Notes under the pieces: generated by a model
What the model was told of the DNA's origin: nothing
Database searches by the model: none
What the model saw: only the letters and a program-made list of their open reading frames with translations
Translations under genes and position numbers: made by a program
In this document: piece by piece, positions 1-6,146 of the stretch
Layout: every line of letters begins with the position of its first letter
Numbering within the stretch: position 1 is the stretch's first letter
DNA from: JBOGGX01 sp050744245
Lineage (GTDB): Bacteria; Actinomycetota; Acidimicrobiia; Acidimicrobiales; JBOGGX01
Assembly (NCBI GenBank): GCA_050744245.1
Contig: JBOGGX010000221.1
Span: 1 to 9,095 of the forward strand
Direction of reading: 5' to 3'
Length of the DNA: 9,095 nucleotides

Positions 1-353
1 ACGGCACCCGCGCCCTTCAAGCGCGCCACGAGGATGGAATCGCCCGTCGCGACCGGACGGTCGGCGAAGCACACGGATCCCTTGGTCGTGCGGAAGCCGG
101 CCGCATCCTCGAGGTCCTTCACGGCGAGCGGCACCCCGGCGAGCGGGCCGGGATCGCCACCTGACGCGATGACGTCGTCCACCGCGGCGGCGGCTGCCAT
201 CGCCGCCTCGCCGTCGACGGCGACGAAGGCGTTGACGGCGTCGTTGACCGCCTCGATCCGGTCGAGGGCCGCCTCGGTCAGCCCCCTGGCCGACAGCGCG
301 CCCGCGGCCACCCGAGCGGCCAACCCGCGGACGGTTTCGTCACGGAAGTCCAT
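1..353 (-). CDS. Amidase-signature family enzyme, N-terminal part (cut by the left window edge)
   Basis: Only the first 117 residues are inside the window. They match the N-terminus of the amidase signature (AS) hydrolases, which cleave amide bonds with a Ser-cisSer-Lys triad. After an N-terminal helical part (L25-TEAALDRIEAVN-37), the hallmark stretch LAGVPLAVKDLEDAAG runs from residue 71 to 86. K79 is the expected catalytic Lys. It is followed by TTKGS (89-93) and by the usual end of this block, LVARLKGAGA (108-117). The two catalytic serines would lie beyond the edge, so activity and substrate cannot be judged. It could be a GatA-like or a stand-alone amidase. I chose ATG at 353 because the protein begins like other AS enzymes there. 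An in-frame GTG at 398 is possible and would bring the start to within 2 bp of the preceding stop. It follows the DUF2087 regulator by 47 bp on the same strand and is probably its operon partner. No strong Shine-Dalgarno is visible. Confidence 0.85.
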   Translation of the reverse strand, partial: MDFRDETVRGLAARVAAGALSARGLTEAALDRIEAVNDAVNAFVAVDGEAAMAAAAAVDDVIASGGDPGPLAGVPLAVKDLEDAAGFRTTKGSVCFADRPVATGDSILVARLKGAGA

Positions 354-400
354 CGTCGGGAGACCATAGGGCGGACCATTGGTTCTCTGAGGGTTCACTC

Positions 401-958
401 TCACTCGACCGCGTAGGACCCGCCGGCCCGCCAGTACTCGGCGCCGCCGACGTCCCGCTCGAGGAACTCCTCGTCGACCAGGTGGCGGCGCAGGCTGGCC
501 ACGTCGTCGTGCCAGCGGGCCAGCATGGCGTTCACCTGGCGCTCCGTGTAGCGCTGGCCGGGTTCGAAGTCCTGGGCCAGGTAGTCGAGCACGATCCGTC
601 GCTTGGCGAGCGGCGCGGGGATCGAGGCGAGCCGGCCGTCGCGTACGAAGGCCCGCAGGACCTTGGCTTTGTCGTCGGTCGCGTCGAAGATCTCCGCCTT
701 GTGGTCGGGTGCGGCTTCGATGGCGGCCCGGCGGAACGACTCCTCGACCACCCAGTGTCGGCGCTCGTCGTCGCGGATCACCAGCCCGGCATCGGCCAGC
801 CTTGCCAGCGCCCGGCCGACGGCCCGCACCCCCAAGCCGGTCGCCGACTTGATCTCGTCGACCGTGCTCGCACCGAGCACGATGGCCGCCACCACCCGCA
901 GCCGGTCCGGGGCGGCGAGGAGGCCGACGATGGCGACCGCCCGGTCGTCAGTAGCCAA
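401..958 (-). CDS. Winged-helix (ArsR-like) regulator with C-terminal DUF2087 domain
   Basis: The 185-residue protein has two parts. Residues about 7-72 look like an ArsR-type winged helix (LLAAPDRLRVVAAIVLGAST, then a recognition-helix region around VRAVGRALARLADAGLV), so DNA binding is expected. Residues about 98-180 match DUF2087: AFVRDGRLASIP at 104-115, KRRIVLDYLAQDFEPG at 119-134, YTERQVN at 137-143, and a C-terminal LRRHLVDEEFLERD with EYW. No Cys-rich metal site is present, so a metal sensor is unlikely. The ligand of DUF2087 is unknown to me. The start is a TTG at 958. No ATG or GTG exists nearby in frame, and this start overlaps the 3' end of the dehydrogenase gene by 11 bp, which suggests translational coupling. 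Being inside an operon between two metabolic enzymes, it may regulate that operon, but no operator is evident. The domain call is firm; the start codon is less so. Confidence 0.85.
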   Translation of the reverse strand: MATDDRAVAIVGLLAAPDRLRVVAAIVLGASTVDEIKSATGLGVRAVGRALARLADAGLVIRDDERRHWVVEESFRRAAIEAAPDHKAEIFDATDDKAKVLRAFVRDGRLASIPAPLAKRRIVLDYLAQDFEPGQRYTERQVNAMLARWHDDVASLRRHLVDEEFLERDVGGAEYWRAGGSYAVE

Positions 959-1862
959 GGTCTGGGTCGACCACGCCGATGAGGTCCTCGCCGGCCGCGA
1001 ACCGTCGAACGTTCTCGGCGATGCGACGGGTGAGCAGCGGGACGGCCATCTCCATGGTGTTGCCGACGTGCGGGGTGATGAGGGCGTTCGGCATCGTCCA
1101 CAGTGGATGGTCGGACGGGAGCGGTTCTGGATCGGTGACGTCGAGCGCGACCCCGCCGATGGCCTCGTCGCGCAGGACGGCCACCAGGTCGTCGGTGACG
1201 ACGTGTTGGCCCCTGGCCACGTTGACCAGCCAGCCCCTGGGCGACATGCGTTCGAGCTGGGGGCGGGCGATGATGCCGCGGGTCTCCGGGGTGAGGGCGA
1301 GGGCGACCACGACGCCGTCGGCGCCGGTCACTGCGTCATCGAGGTCGTCGCGGGCGACGACCCGGGTCGCACCCGGTAGCGGCTCGACCTTTCGACGCAC
1401 CACCGTCACGTCGGCCTCGAACGGCTCGAGCAGCCGCAGCAGCGACACGGTGATGCCGCCACCACCGAGCACGACGACCTTGGCCCCGGTGAGGTTGGTG
1501 CCCTGCTGCTCGCTCCAGTGGTCGCGCCGGGCGTAGGTGACGATCCCCCGAAAACCGGCGAGCAGGAGCGCGAGGGCGTGTTCCGCCACCGGCTCCGCGT
1601 AGACCCCTTTGCCGTTGGTCCACACCCGATCGTGGTCGAGCACGCCGAGATAGGGCTCGATCCCGGCCCAGGGCAGTTGGACCCACCGAATGCCGGCGTT
1701 GTCCCGGAGCAGCCGGTTGAGCGCGGCGGGCTCGCTCGTCTCCGTCCAGACCAGCGCCTCGGCCTGGGCGACGGGGACCACCTCTCCCCCACCCGCCCGG
1801 ACGGCGTCCGCCAACCACGGGCGAACACCGGACGGCTCGACGGCAACCCGCGGAGCACCCAC
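948..1862 (-). CDS. D-2-hydroxyacid dehydrogenase (NAD(P)-dependent, GhrA-like)
   Basis: The protein (304 residues from the chosen GTG) belongs to the D-isomer-specific 2-hydroxyacid dehydrogenases, which interconvert 2-keto acids and D-2-hydroxy acids with NAD(P)H in the cytoplasm. The catalytic trio is intact: Arg 217 in NVARG, Glu 246 in DPEPLP and His 265 in TPHVGN. The nucleotide-binding turn reads GGGGIT (133-138), so the third Gly of GxGxxG is Thr. VVRRK (154-158) ends the second Rossmann strand with arginines rather than Asp, which could favour NADP(H). I prefer GTG at 1862 over ATG at 1907. The extra 15 residues (MRHRCARASAGNLGH) do not resemble the family, and a TAATCT -10 box lies 7 nt upstream of the GTG, as expected for a leaderless mRNA. 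It is the first gene of the leftward operon and divergent from ald. Substrate unknown; glyoxylate/hydroxypyruvate is a family-based guess. Confidence 0.88.
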   Translation of the reverse strand: MGAPRVAVEPSGVRPWLADAVRAGGGEVVPVAQAEALVWTETSEPAALNRLLRDNAGIRWVQLPWAGIEPYLGVLDHDRVWTNGKGVYAEPVAEHALALLLAGFRGIVTYARRDHWSEQQGTNLTGAKVVVLGGGGITVSLLRLLEPFEADVTVVRRKVEPLPGATRVVARDDLDDAVTGADGVVVALALTPETRGIIARPQLERMSPRGWLVNVARGQHVVTDDLVAVLRDEAIGGVALDVTDPEPLPSDHPLWTMPNALITPHVGNTMEMAVPLLTRRIAENVRRFAAGEDLIGVVDPDLGY

Positions 1863-1869
1863 GTGGCCG

Positions 1870-1875
1870 AGATTA
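1870..1875 (-). promoter_or_regulatory. -10 box TAATCT of the dehydrogenase operon (leaderless)
   Basis: On the minus strand TAATCT matches the sigma-70/SigA -10 pattern TANNNT. It ends 7 nt before the GTG at 1862, so transcription would begin at or next to the start codon. No convincing -35 hexamer is visible 16-18 nt upstream. It lies within the 63 bp divergent gap shared with ald. Confidence 0.5.
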
Positions 1876-1912
1876 CCGGCCGACGCCCGAGCACAGCGAT
1901 GCCTCATCGGCT

Positions 1913-1918
1913 AGGAAG
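1913..1918 (+). promoter_or_regulatory. Shine-Dalgarno AGGAAG of ald
   Basis: AGGAAG is followed by a 7 nt spacer and the ATG at 1926. It is the only strong ribosome binding site in front of a gene in this window. It fixes the ald start and shows that this mRNA, unlike its neighbours, has a leader. Confidence 0.65.
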
Positions 1919-1925
1919 TTGCCCC

Positions 1926-3050
1926 ATGGCACCACTGGTGGTGGGCGTGCCGACCGAGGTCAAGGACAGCGAGCACCGCGTCGCGATCACGCCTGACGGC
2001 GTACGGGAGCTGTCCCAGCGCGGCATCTCGATCCTGATCCAGGCCGGGGCGGGCCAGGAGTCGTCGATCTCCGACGCCGAGTTCGTCAGGGCCGGGGCGA
2101 GCATCGTCCCGACCGCGGAGGAGACGTGGGACCGGGCCGAGCTGGTGTGCAAGGTCAAGGAGCCCCAGCCCGAGGAGCTCGCCATGATGCGCTCGGGGCT
2201 GGTGCTGTTCACCTACCTCCACCTGGCCGCCTACCCGGACGTGGCCAAGGGCCTCTTGGCCCAGCGCATCGCCGGGGTGGCCTACGAGACCGTCCAGCTC
2301 GACGGAGGGGCCCTGCCCCTACTGGCCCCGATGAGCGAGGTCGCCGGCCGGCTGGCGACCCAGGTCGGGGCGTACTACCTCCAGAAGGAGAACGGTGGCC
2401 GAGGGGTGCTGCTCGGCGGGGCCCCTGGCGTCCGCCCGGCCCGCGTCGTCGTCGTCGGCGCCGGCAACGTCGGGTGGAACTCGGCATGGATCGCGGCGGG
2501 CATGGAGGCCGAGGTCCTCCTGCTCGACAAGAACCTCGACCGTCTGCGCTGGGTCGACCAGATCCACCGCGGTCGCATCATGACCATCGCGTCGAACCGG
2601 GGCTCGGTCGAACGGGCGGTGGCCGACGCCGACCTGGTGATCGGGGCCGTGCTCGTCCCCGGGGGGCGGGCGCCGGTCGTCATCACCGACGACATGATCC
2701 GCACGATGAAACGCGGGGCGGTCATCGTCGACGTCGCCATCGACCAGGGCGGGTGCGTCGAAGGCATCCGCGAGACGACCCATACCGACCCGGTGTACGA
2801 ACGGCACGGCGTGGTCCACTACGCCGTCGGCAACATCCCGGGGGCGGTGCCCAACACCTCGACCTACGCCCTCACCAACGCCACCCTTCCCTACCTGATC
2901 GAGCTGGCCGAGTTGGGCCTGGCCGAGGCCTGCCGGCGCGACCCGCCCCTCGCCCTCGGCGTGAACACGCTCGACGGCGAGGTCACCCATCCGGTGGTGG
3001 CCGAGGCGCTCGGCGCCATCTACCGGCCGCTCGAGGAGCTGCTCGGCTGA
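1926..3050 (+). CDS. ald: Alanine dehydrogenase
   Basis: The enzyme catalyses reversible NAD-dependent oxidative deamination of L-alanine to pyruvate and ammonia in the cytoplasm. The 374 residues are close to the usual length of about 371. Residues equivalent to the known active site of Mycobacterium Ald are all present with a constant offset of three: R18 (EHRVA), K78 (CKVKEP), H99 (TYLHL) and D273 (VAIDQGG). The Rossmann fold shows VVVVGAGNVG (174-183), and D201 ends the second strand (LLLD), consistent with NAD rather than NADP. The usual motifs KENGGRGVLLGG, NIPGAVPNTSTYALTNAT and GVNTLDGEVTHP are also present. The start is set by AGGAAG 7 nt upstream. The gene is divergent from the dehydrogenase operon and is followed after 37 bp by the DUF4139 gene, which seems to have its own promoter. 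Pyridine nucleotide transhydrogenase alpha subunits are related, but length and the Ald-specific C-terminus exclude them. Confidence 0.96.
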   Translation: MAPLVVGVPTEVKDSEHRVAITPDGVRELSQRGISILIQAGAGQESSISDAEFVRAGASIVPTAEETWDRAELVCKVKEPQPEELAMMRSGLVLFTYLHLAAYPDVAKGLLAQRIAGVAYETVQLDGGALPLLAPMSEVAGRLATQVGAYYLQKENGGRGVLLGGAPGVRPARVVVVGAGNVGWNSAWIAAGMEAEVLLLDKNLDRLRWVDQIHRGRIMTIASNRGSVERAVADADLVIGAVLVPGGRAPVVITDDMIRTMKRGAVIVDVAIDQGGCVEGIRETTHTDPVYERHGVVHYAVGNIPGAVPNTSTYALTNATLPYLIELAELGLAEACRRDPPLALGVNTLDGEVTHPVVAEALGAIYRPLEELLG

Positions 3051-3074
3051 CGACCGACGGCGTCGACCAGCCCG

Positions 3075-3080
3075 TACGCT
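3075..3080 (+). promoter_or_regulatory. -10 box TACGCT of the DUF4139 gene (leaderless)
   Basis: TACGCT fits TANNNT and ends 7 nt before the ATG at 3088, in a 37 bp gap after ald that contains no Shine-Dalgarno. The spacing predicts a transcript beginning at the start codon. No good -35 is seen at the right distance, and read-through from ald is still possible. Confidence 0.45.
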
Positions 3081-3087
3081 CCCGTCC

Positions 3088-4692
3088 ATGACGGAGCCAC
3101 TGATCATCGACGCGCCGATCGTGGCCGTCACCGTGTATCCCCGGCAGGCCCGCATCACCCGGCGCGGTCGGGTGGCGGTACCGGCCGGGAACCCGACGGT
3201 GCTGGTCGACGGGCTGCCGGCCATGCTGGTCGACGATTCGGTCCGCGTCAGGGGTCGGGGTGGTTCGGCCCGGGTTGCCGGCATCGACATCGCCCGCCGG
3301 CACTACCCGACCGCGCCCGATCCGACGATCGAGCAGCTGGAGGCTCGGGAGCGGGAGCTGCGCCGCCTCGACCGGGCCGCGGCCGACGACGACGAAGCCC
3401 TGGCCACCGAGGGCCGATTCCTCGAAGAGACGGCCCGTCGCGGCGGCCGCGAAATGGCGCGGAGCCTGGCCGCGGGCGTGGCCGACGCCGAGCGCGTCGC
3501 CGCGTTCGGCGACACGGTCCGGGTGAGCCTCCAGGCCGTCGGCCAGGAGCGCAGGGACCTCGAGGAGCGGCGCCGGGACCTCGCTCGTGAGATCGCCGCG
3601 GTCGAGGCCGAGCTGGCCGACCGCCGCCGGCAGCAGAGCACCGATCGCCGGGCCATCGAGGTCGGCCTCGACGCCGAGGCCGACACCACCGTCGAGCTGG
3701 AGGTGAGCTATGTCGTTCCCGGCGCCGGTTGGCGCCCGGTCTACGACGCCCGGCTCGACGGTGCGGCGGTCGTCCTCGACTGGCACGGCCTCGTCACCCA
3801 GCAGACCGGGGAGGACTGGCCGGCGGGCGATCTCACGCTGTCGACCGCCCGGCCCGCCCTGCGTTCGACCATCCCGGAGCTCGATCCATGGTTCATCGAC
3901 ATCTGGCGGGCCCGGCCGCTGGCCGAGGCCGCCGGCCCCCAAGCCATGAGGGCGATGGCCGCGGCACCCGCCGGCGGGGCGGTCGACGAAGCCATGGCCG
4001 AGCTGGCCGTGGCCGACGTGGCCCTGGCCGACGTGGCCCTGGCCGGGCCCGAAGTGGCTGTGGCCGAGCAGGGGGCGACGGCTGCGAGCTATCGGCTCAC
4101 CCGACCGGTGGCGGTCCCGTCGGACGGGTCGCCCCACAAGGCCACGATCGCCCGGATCGAGTTGGGGACCGTGCTCGACTTCGTGGTCGTGCCCAAGCTG
4201 GCCGAGGAGGCCCATCTCCGGGCCACGGTCACCAACACCTCGAGCCACACGCTGCCACCCGGGGCCGTGTCGGTGTTCCAGGGCGACGAGTTCGTCGGCA
4301 CGACGGCCATCGAGTCGCTCGCCCCCGGCGGCGAGGTCGAGCTCCAGCTCGGCGTCGACGATCGCATCGAGGTCGAGCGCGAGCTCACCAGACGCGAGAC
4401 GGCCAAGGCGCTGCTCACCGGGCACCGGCGGACGGCGGTCACCTACATCATCACCGTCCAGAACCATCTGGCCGAGCCGGCCAAGGTCGCCGTCGTCGAC
4501 CAGTTCCCCGTCTCGCGGCACGAGGGGGTCAGGGTCCGCGACACCGAGGCCCGTCCGGATCCCAAGGAACGGACCGACCTCGACGTCGTCACCTGGCAGC
4601 TCGAGCTGGCACCGGGTGCCAAGCGGGAGCTGACCGTCTCGTTCACCATCGAGAGCCCGAAGGACGAACGCCTGGCCGGCTGGACCGACTGA
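3088..4692 (+). CDS. MuiA-family protein with DUF4140 and DUF4139 domains
   Basis: The 534-residue protein has the layout of the mucoidy-inhibitor MuiA family. An N-terminal DUF4140-like beta domain covers about residues 8-75 (VYPRQARITRRGRVAVPAG). It is followed by a charged helical, probably coiled-coil segment (about 78-190, rich in Glu, Arg and Leu) and a long DUF4139 beta-rich domain (about 203-523). The family hallmark GAGWRPVYDARLDG sits at 212-225, and LTVSFTIESP closes the domain. No signal peptide or membrane segment is visible, so the protein looks cytoplasmic. The biochemical function of the family is not established; the name comes from a phenotype in enteric bacteria. An Ala/Asp/Val-rich low-complexity insert at about 300-330 is encoded partly by a 15 bp tandem repeat. 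The start at 3088 follows a -10-like TACGCT by 7 nt. The gene lies 37 bp after ald on the same strand. Confidence 0.88.
   Translation: MTEPLIIDAPIVAVTVYPRQARITRRGRVAVPAGNPTVLVDGLPAMLVDDSVRVRGRGGSARVAGIDIARRHYPTAPDPTIEQLEARERELRRLDRAAADDDEALATEGRFLEETARRGGREMARSLAAGVADAERVAAFGDTVRVSLQAVGQERRDLEERRRDLAREIAAVEAELADRRRQQSTDRRAIEVGLDAEADTTVELEVSYVVPGAGWRPVYDARLDGAAVVLDWHGLVTQQTGEDWPAGDLTLSTARPALRSTIPELDPWFIDIWRARPLAEAAGPQAMRAMAAAPAGGAVDEAMAELAVADVALADVALAGPEVAVAEQGATAASYRLTRPVAVPSDGSPHKATIARIELGTVLDFVVVPKLAEEAHLRATVTNTSSHTLPPGAVSVFQGDEFVGTTAIESLAPGGEVELQLGVDDRIEVERELTRRETAKALLTGHRRTAVTYIITVQNHLAEPAKVAVVDQFPVSRHEGVRVRDTEARPDPKERTDLDVVTWQLELAPGAKRELTVSFTIESPKDERLAGWTD
4006..4050 (+). repeat. Three tandem 15 bp units inside the DUF4139 gene
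   Basis: Three adjacent 15 bp units (gccgtggccgacgtg, gccctggccgacgtg, gccctggccgggccc) encode AVADV, ALADV and ALAGP. Units one and two differ at one base; the third has diverged at its end. The repeat length is a multiple of three, so unit gain or loss keeps the frame. It falls in the low-complexity linker of the protein. Confidence 0.8.
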
Positions 4693-4698
4693 CGGTCC
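4682..4698 (+). terminator. Hairpin across the stop codon of the DUF4139 gene
   Basis: GGACCG (4682-4687) and CGGTCC (4693-4698) pair perfectly around a five-base loop that holds the TGA. There is no T-run after it, so it is at best an actinobacterial-type terminator lacking the U-tract. It could also be chance in GC-rich DNA. Confidence 0.25.
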
Positions 4699-4798
4699 GA
4701 ACCCGACGAACTGTGGCGAGTTCTGCCGGCCATTCGCCCCAAACCCGGCACAGAGGTGGATTGAGCCGGGTATGCGTGTCCACGTCGACACCGAACGG

Positions 4799-4828
4799 CT
4801 GACCGTCCGGATCGGGCGACCGTAAGCT
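4799..4828 (+). promoter_or_regulatory. Promoter of the aldo/keto reductase (-35 CTGACC, -10 TAAGCT, leaderless)
   Basis: CTGACC (4799-4804) resembles the TTGACN -35 element and is 18 bp from TAAGCT (4823-4828), a good -10. The -10 ends 8 nt before the ATG at 4837 and no Shine-Dalgarno is present. It is the only promoter here with a plausible -35. It seems intact although the gene behind it is broken. Confidence 0.5.
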
Positions 4829-4836
4829 CCGCCTCG

Positions 4837-5504
4837 ATGGGCTTCGTCGCCGCCGCCGACCGCGACGACGCCATGGTCCACCGGCGGTGCGGCACGAGCG
4901 GTCTCCTGCCGCCGGCGTTGTCGCTCGGGCTCTGGCACAACTTCGGCGCCGACCGCCCGTTCGCGAACCGCAGGCCATCTGCCGCCGGGCCTTCGATCTC
5001 GGCGTCACCCACTTCGATCTGGCCAACAACTACGGCCCGCCCTGCGGCGCAGCCGAGGAGAACTTCGGGCGCATGCTGGCGACCGACTTCGCCGCTCACC
5101 GCGACGAGCTCGTGGTGTCGACCAACGCCGGCTACGACATGTGGCCCGGGCCGTACGGCGACCGCGGTTCCCGCAAGTACCTGCTCGCATCGCTCGACCG
5201 GTCGCTGCGGCGGCTCGGGCTCGACTACGTCGACATCCTCTACTCCCACCGCTACGACCCGGACACGCGCCTCGACGAGACGATGGGCGCCCTGGTGGCC
5301 GCCGTCGCCCAGGGCAAGGCGTTGTACGTCGGCATCTCGTCCTACTCGTCGGAGCGGACGGTCGAGGCGGCTCAGCTCCTGGCCGAGCAAGGGGTTCCGC
5401 TGCTGATCCACCAGCCGTCGTACTCGATGTTCAACCGCTGGATCGAGGACGACGTAGGACATGAAGCTCGCCGAGGCGCTGCTGCTTCGGCCGACCGGCG
5501 CTGA
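4837..5504 (+). pseudogene. Broken aldo/keto reductase (YghZ-like), frameshifted and truncated
   Basis: The translation is close to the YghZ/GpmR-type aldo/keto reductases (about 346 residues in E. coli), NADPH-dependent enzymes reported to reduce L-glyceraldehyde 3-phosphate. The first frame (4837-about 4970) gives RRCGTSGLLPPALSLGLWHNFG. Homology then resumes in another frame from about 4971 (CRRAFDLGVTHFDLANNYGP, later GSRKYLLASLDRSLRRLGLDYVDILYSHR and LLIHQPSYSMFNRWIED). One lost base near 4969-4971 explains the shift. In the catalytic tetrad, the Asp and Tyr (FDLANNY) and the His (YSH) remain, but the Lys of STKAGYDMW is Asn (codon 5124-5126). Homology stops at about 5450 and the frame ends at the TGA 5502-5504, so roughly 140 C-terminal residues are missing. 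The break coincides with the start of the DIP1984-family gene at 5461, which suggests a deletion junction. The promoter still looks intact. I judge it a non-functional remnant. Confidence 0.85.
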
Positions 5505-5924
5505 ACGTTCGAACAGCTGAAGGCTCGAGCCCAGGCCGCGGCGCGCTATCAGGAGGGCGAGGAACCGGCCGAGGACGCGTCGCAGCGGGTCGCCGAGGCC
5601 GGGGATGCGTTGGCCGAGCTCGAGCAGCTGATGCGGCGCATCAACCTGACGAACACGTAGGCCACGCTGCCCGACGGCCGATCGCTGACCGCCGCGCTGG
5701 CCGAACGTGACGTCCTCAGCCTCCGCTTCTCGCTGCTCAGTTCGATCGCCGACGCGGGGGCTGGTCACGCGGGGGTGCGGCAGATGCGAACGGAGCCGAA
5801 GTTCATCGCCGCCGTCCCGGTGGCGACGATGCGGCGGCCGGCCGACGACAGTGCTCGCCGGCTTCGGGAGCTCGACGCCATGATTCAGCAGGCGAACTGG
5901 ACCGTCGACCTCATGGAGGACTGA
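5461..5924 (+). pseudogene. DIP1984-family gene with a frameshift and an internal stop
   Basis: Reading MKLAEALLLR from 5461, then a shifted frame from about 5508 (FEQLKARAQAAARYQEGEEP), gives a match to the DIP1984 family. These are small (about 155 residues), mostly helical proteins of unknown function, common in actinobacteria. Family marks include QEGE-PAED, LEQLMRRINLTN, LPDGRSLTAALAERDVL and the C-terminal LRELDAMIQQANW. The 464 bp length plus one lost base makes exactly 155 codons including the stop, so only a single base is missing (near 5506-5508). An in-frame TAG at 5658-5660 sits where CAG (Gln) would read smoothly into ATLPDG, consistent with one C-to-T change. The 5' end abuts the truncated aldo/keto reductase with no room for a promoter of its own. 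Two independent lesions make it a pseudogene, unless read errors account for the indel. Confidence 0.82.
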
Positions 5925-5977
5925 ACAAGAACACAGATCTGAGTCGGTGGGCCTTCGTACGGAGCGAGCACACGCCC

Positions 5978-6052
5978 AGCGCCGAGGGCCAAGTCGGCGC
6001 TCCTGGCAGGTGCAAGGGGCTGCACCTCGCGGTTCGAGTCCGCGACCTCACC
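5978..6052 (+). other. Three consecutive hairpins with a tRNA T-arm motif (possible tRNA relic or structured RNA)
   Basis: Three perfect inverted repeats follow each other: AGCGCCGA/TCGGCGCT with an 8 nt loop (5978-6001), AGGTGCA/TGCACCT with a 6 nt loop (6008-6027), and CGCGG-TTCGAGT-CCGCG (6028-6044). The last one matches a tRNA T-arm: 5 bp stem, 7 nt TTCRANY-type loop and the G53-C61 closing pair. After it, CCTCACC (6046-6052) can pair in large part with GGTGGG at 5946-5951 (one G-U), which would close the whole structure like an acceptor stem. However, no normal anticodon arm can be drawn, the span (about 107 nt) is too long for an ordinary tRNA, and no CCA is encoded. It may be the 3' remnant of a tRNA used as an integration site, an unrelated structured RNA, or coincidence. 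The gap 5925-6146 otherwise holds no gene I can support. Confidence 0.35.
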
Positions 6053-6146
6053 GGGCACGCCCAGCACGGCGCGCAGTTGACCGGGCATCGGGCATCGCGC
6101 ACGACCACGTGCTGGCCGAACGATCGCCGAGGGTGGGGACGGGGAC

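Noticed and set aside
34..369. Plus-strand open frame of 111 codons opposite the amidase
   Set aside because: It is Ala/Ser/Thr-rich without domain similarity and lies antisense to the clear amidase-signature sequence.
1863..1907. ATG at 1907 as the start of the hydroxyacid dehydrogenase
   Set aside because: It adds MRHRCARASAGNLGH, which does not resemble the family, has no ribosome binding site, and would place the TAATCT box inside the coding region.
2983..4938. Long open minus-strand frame (651 codons) opposite the DUF4139 gene
   Set aside because: Its translation is Gly/Arg/His/Asp-rich with no recognisable domain. It is the antisense shadow of a GC-rich coding strand in which both flanking genes are clearly identified on the plus strand.
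5505..5515. ACGTTCGAACA as a LexA/SOS-like site
   Set aside because: It contains the palindrome GTTCGAAC but lies inside the DIP1984-family coding remnant, lacks the spaced GAAC-N4-GTTC layout, and is not in front of a gene.
5946..6052. Complete tRNA gene
   Set aside because: The T-arm is perfect and a closing stem is possible, but no 5 bp/7 nt anticodon arm can be drawn and the length is wrong, so only a tRNA-like relic is proposed.
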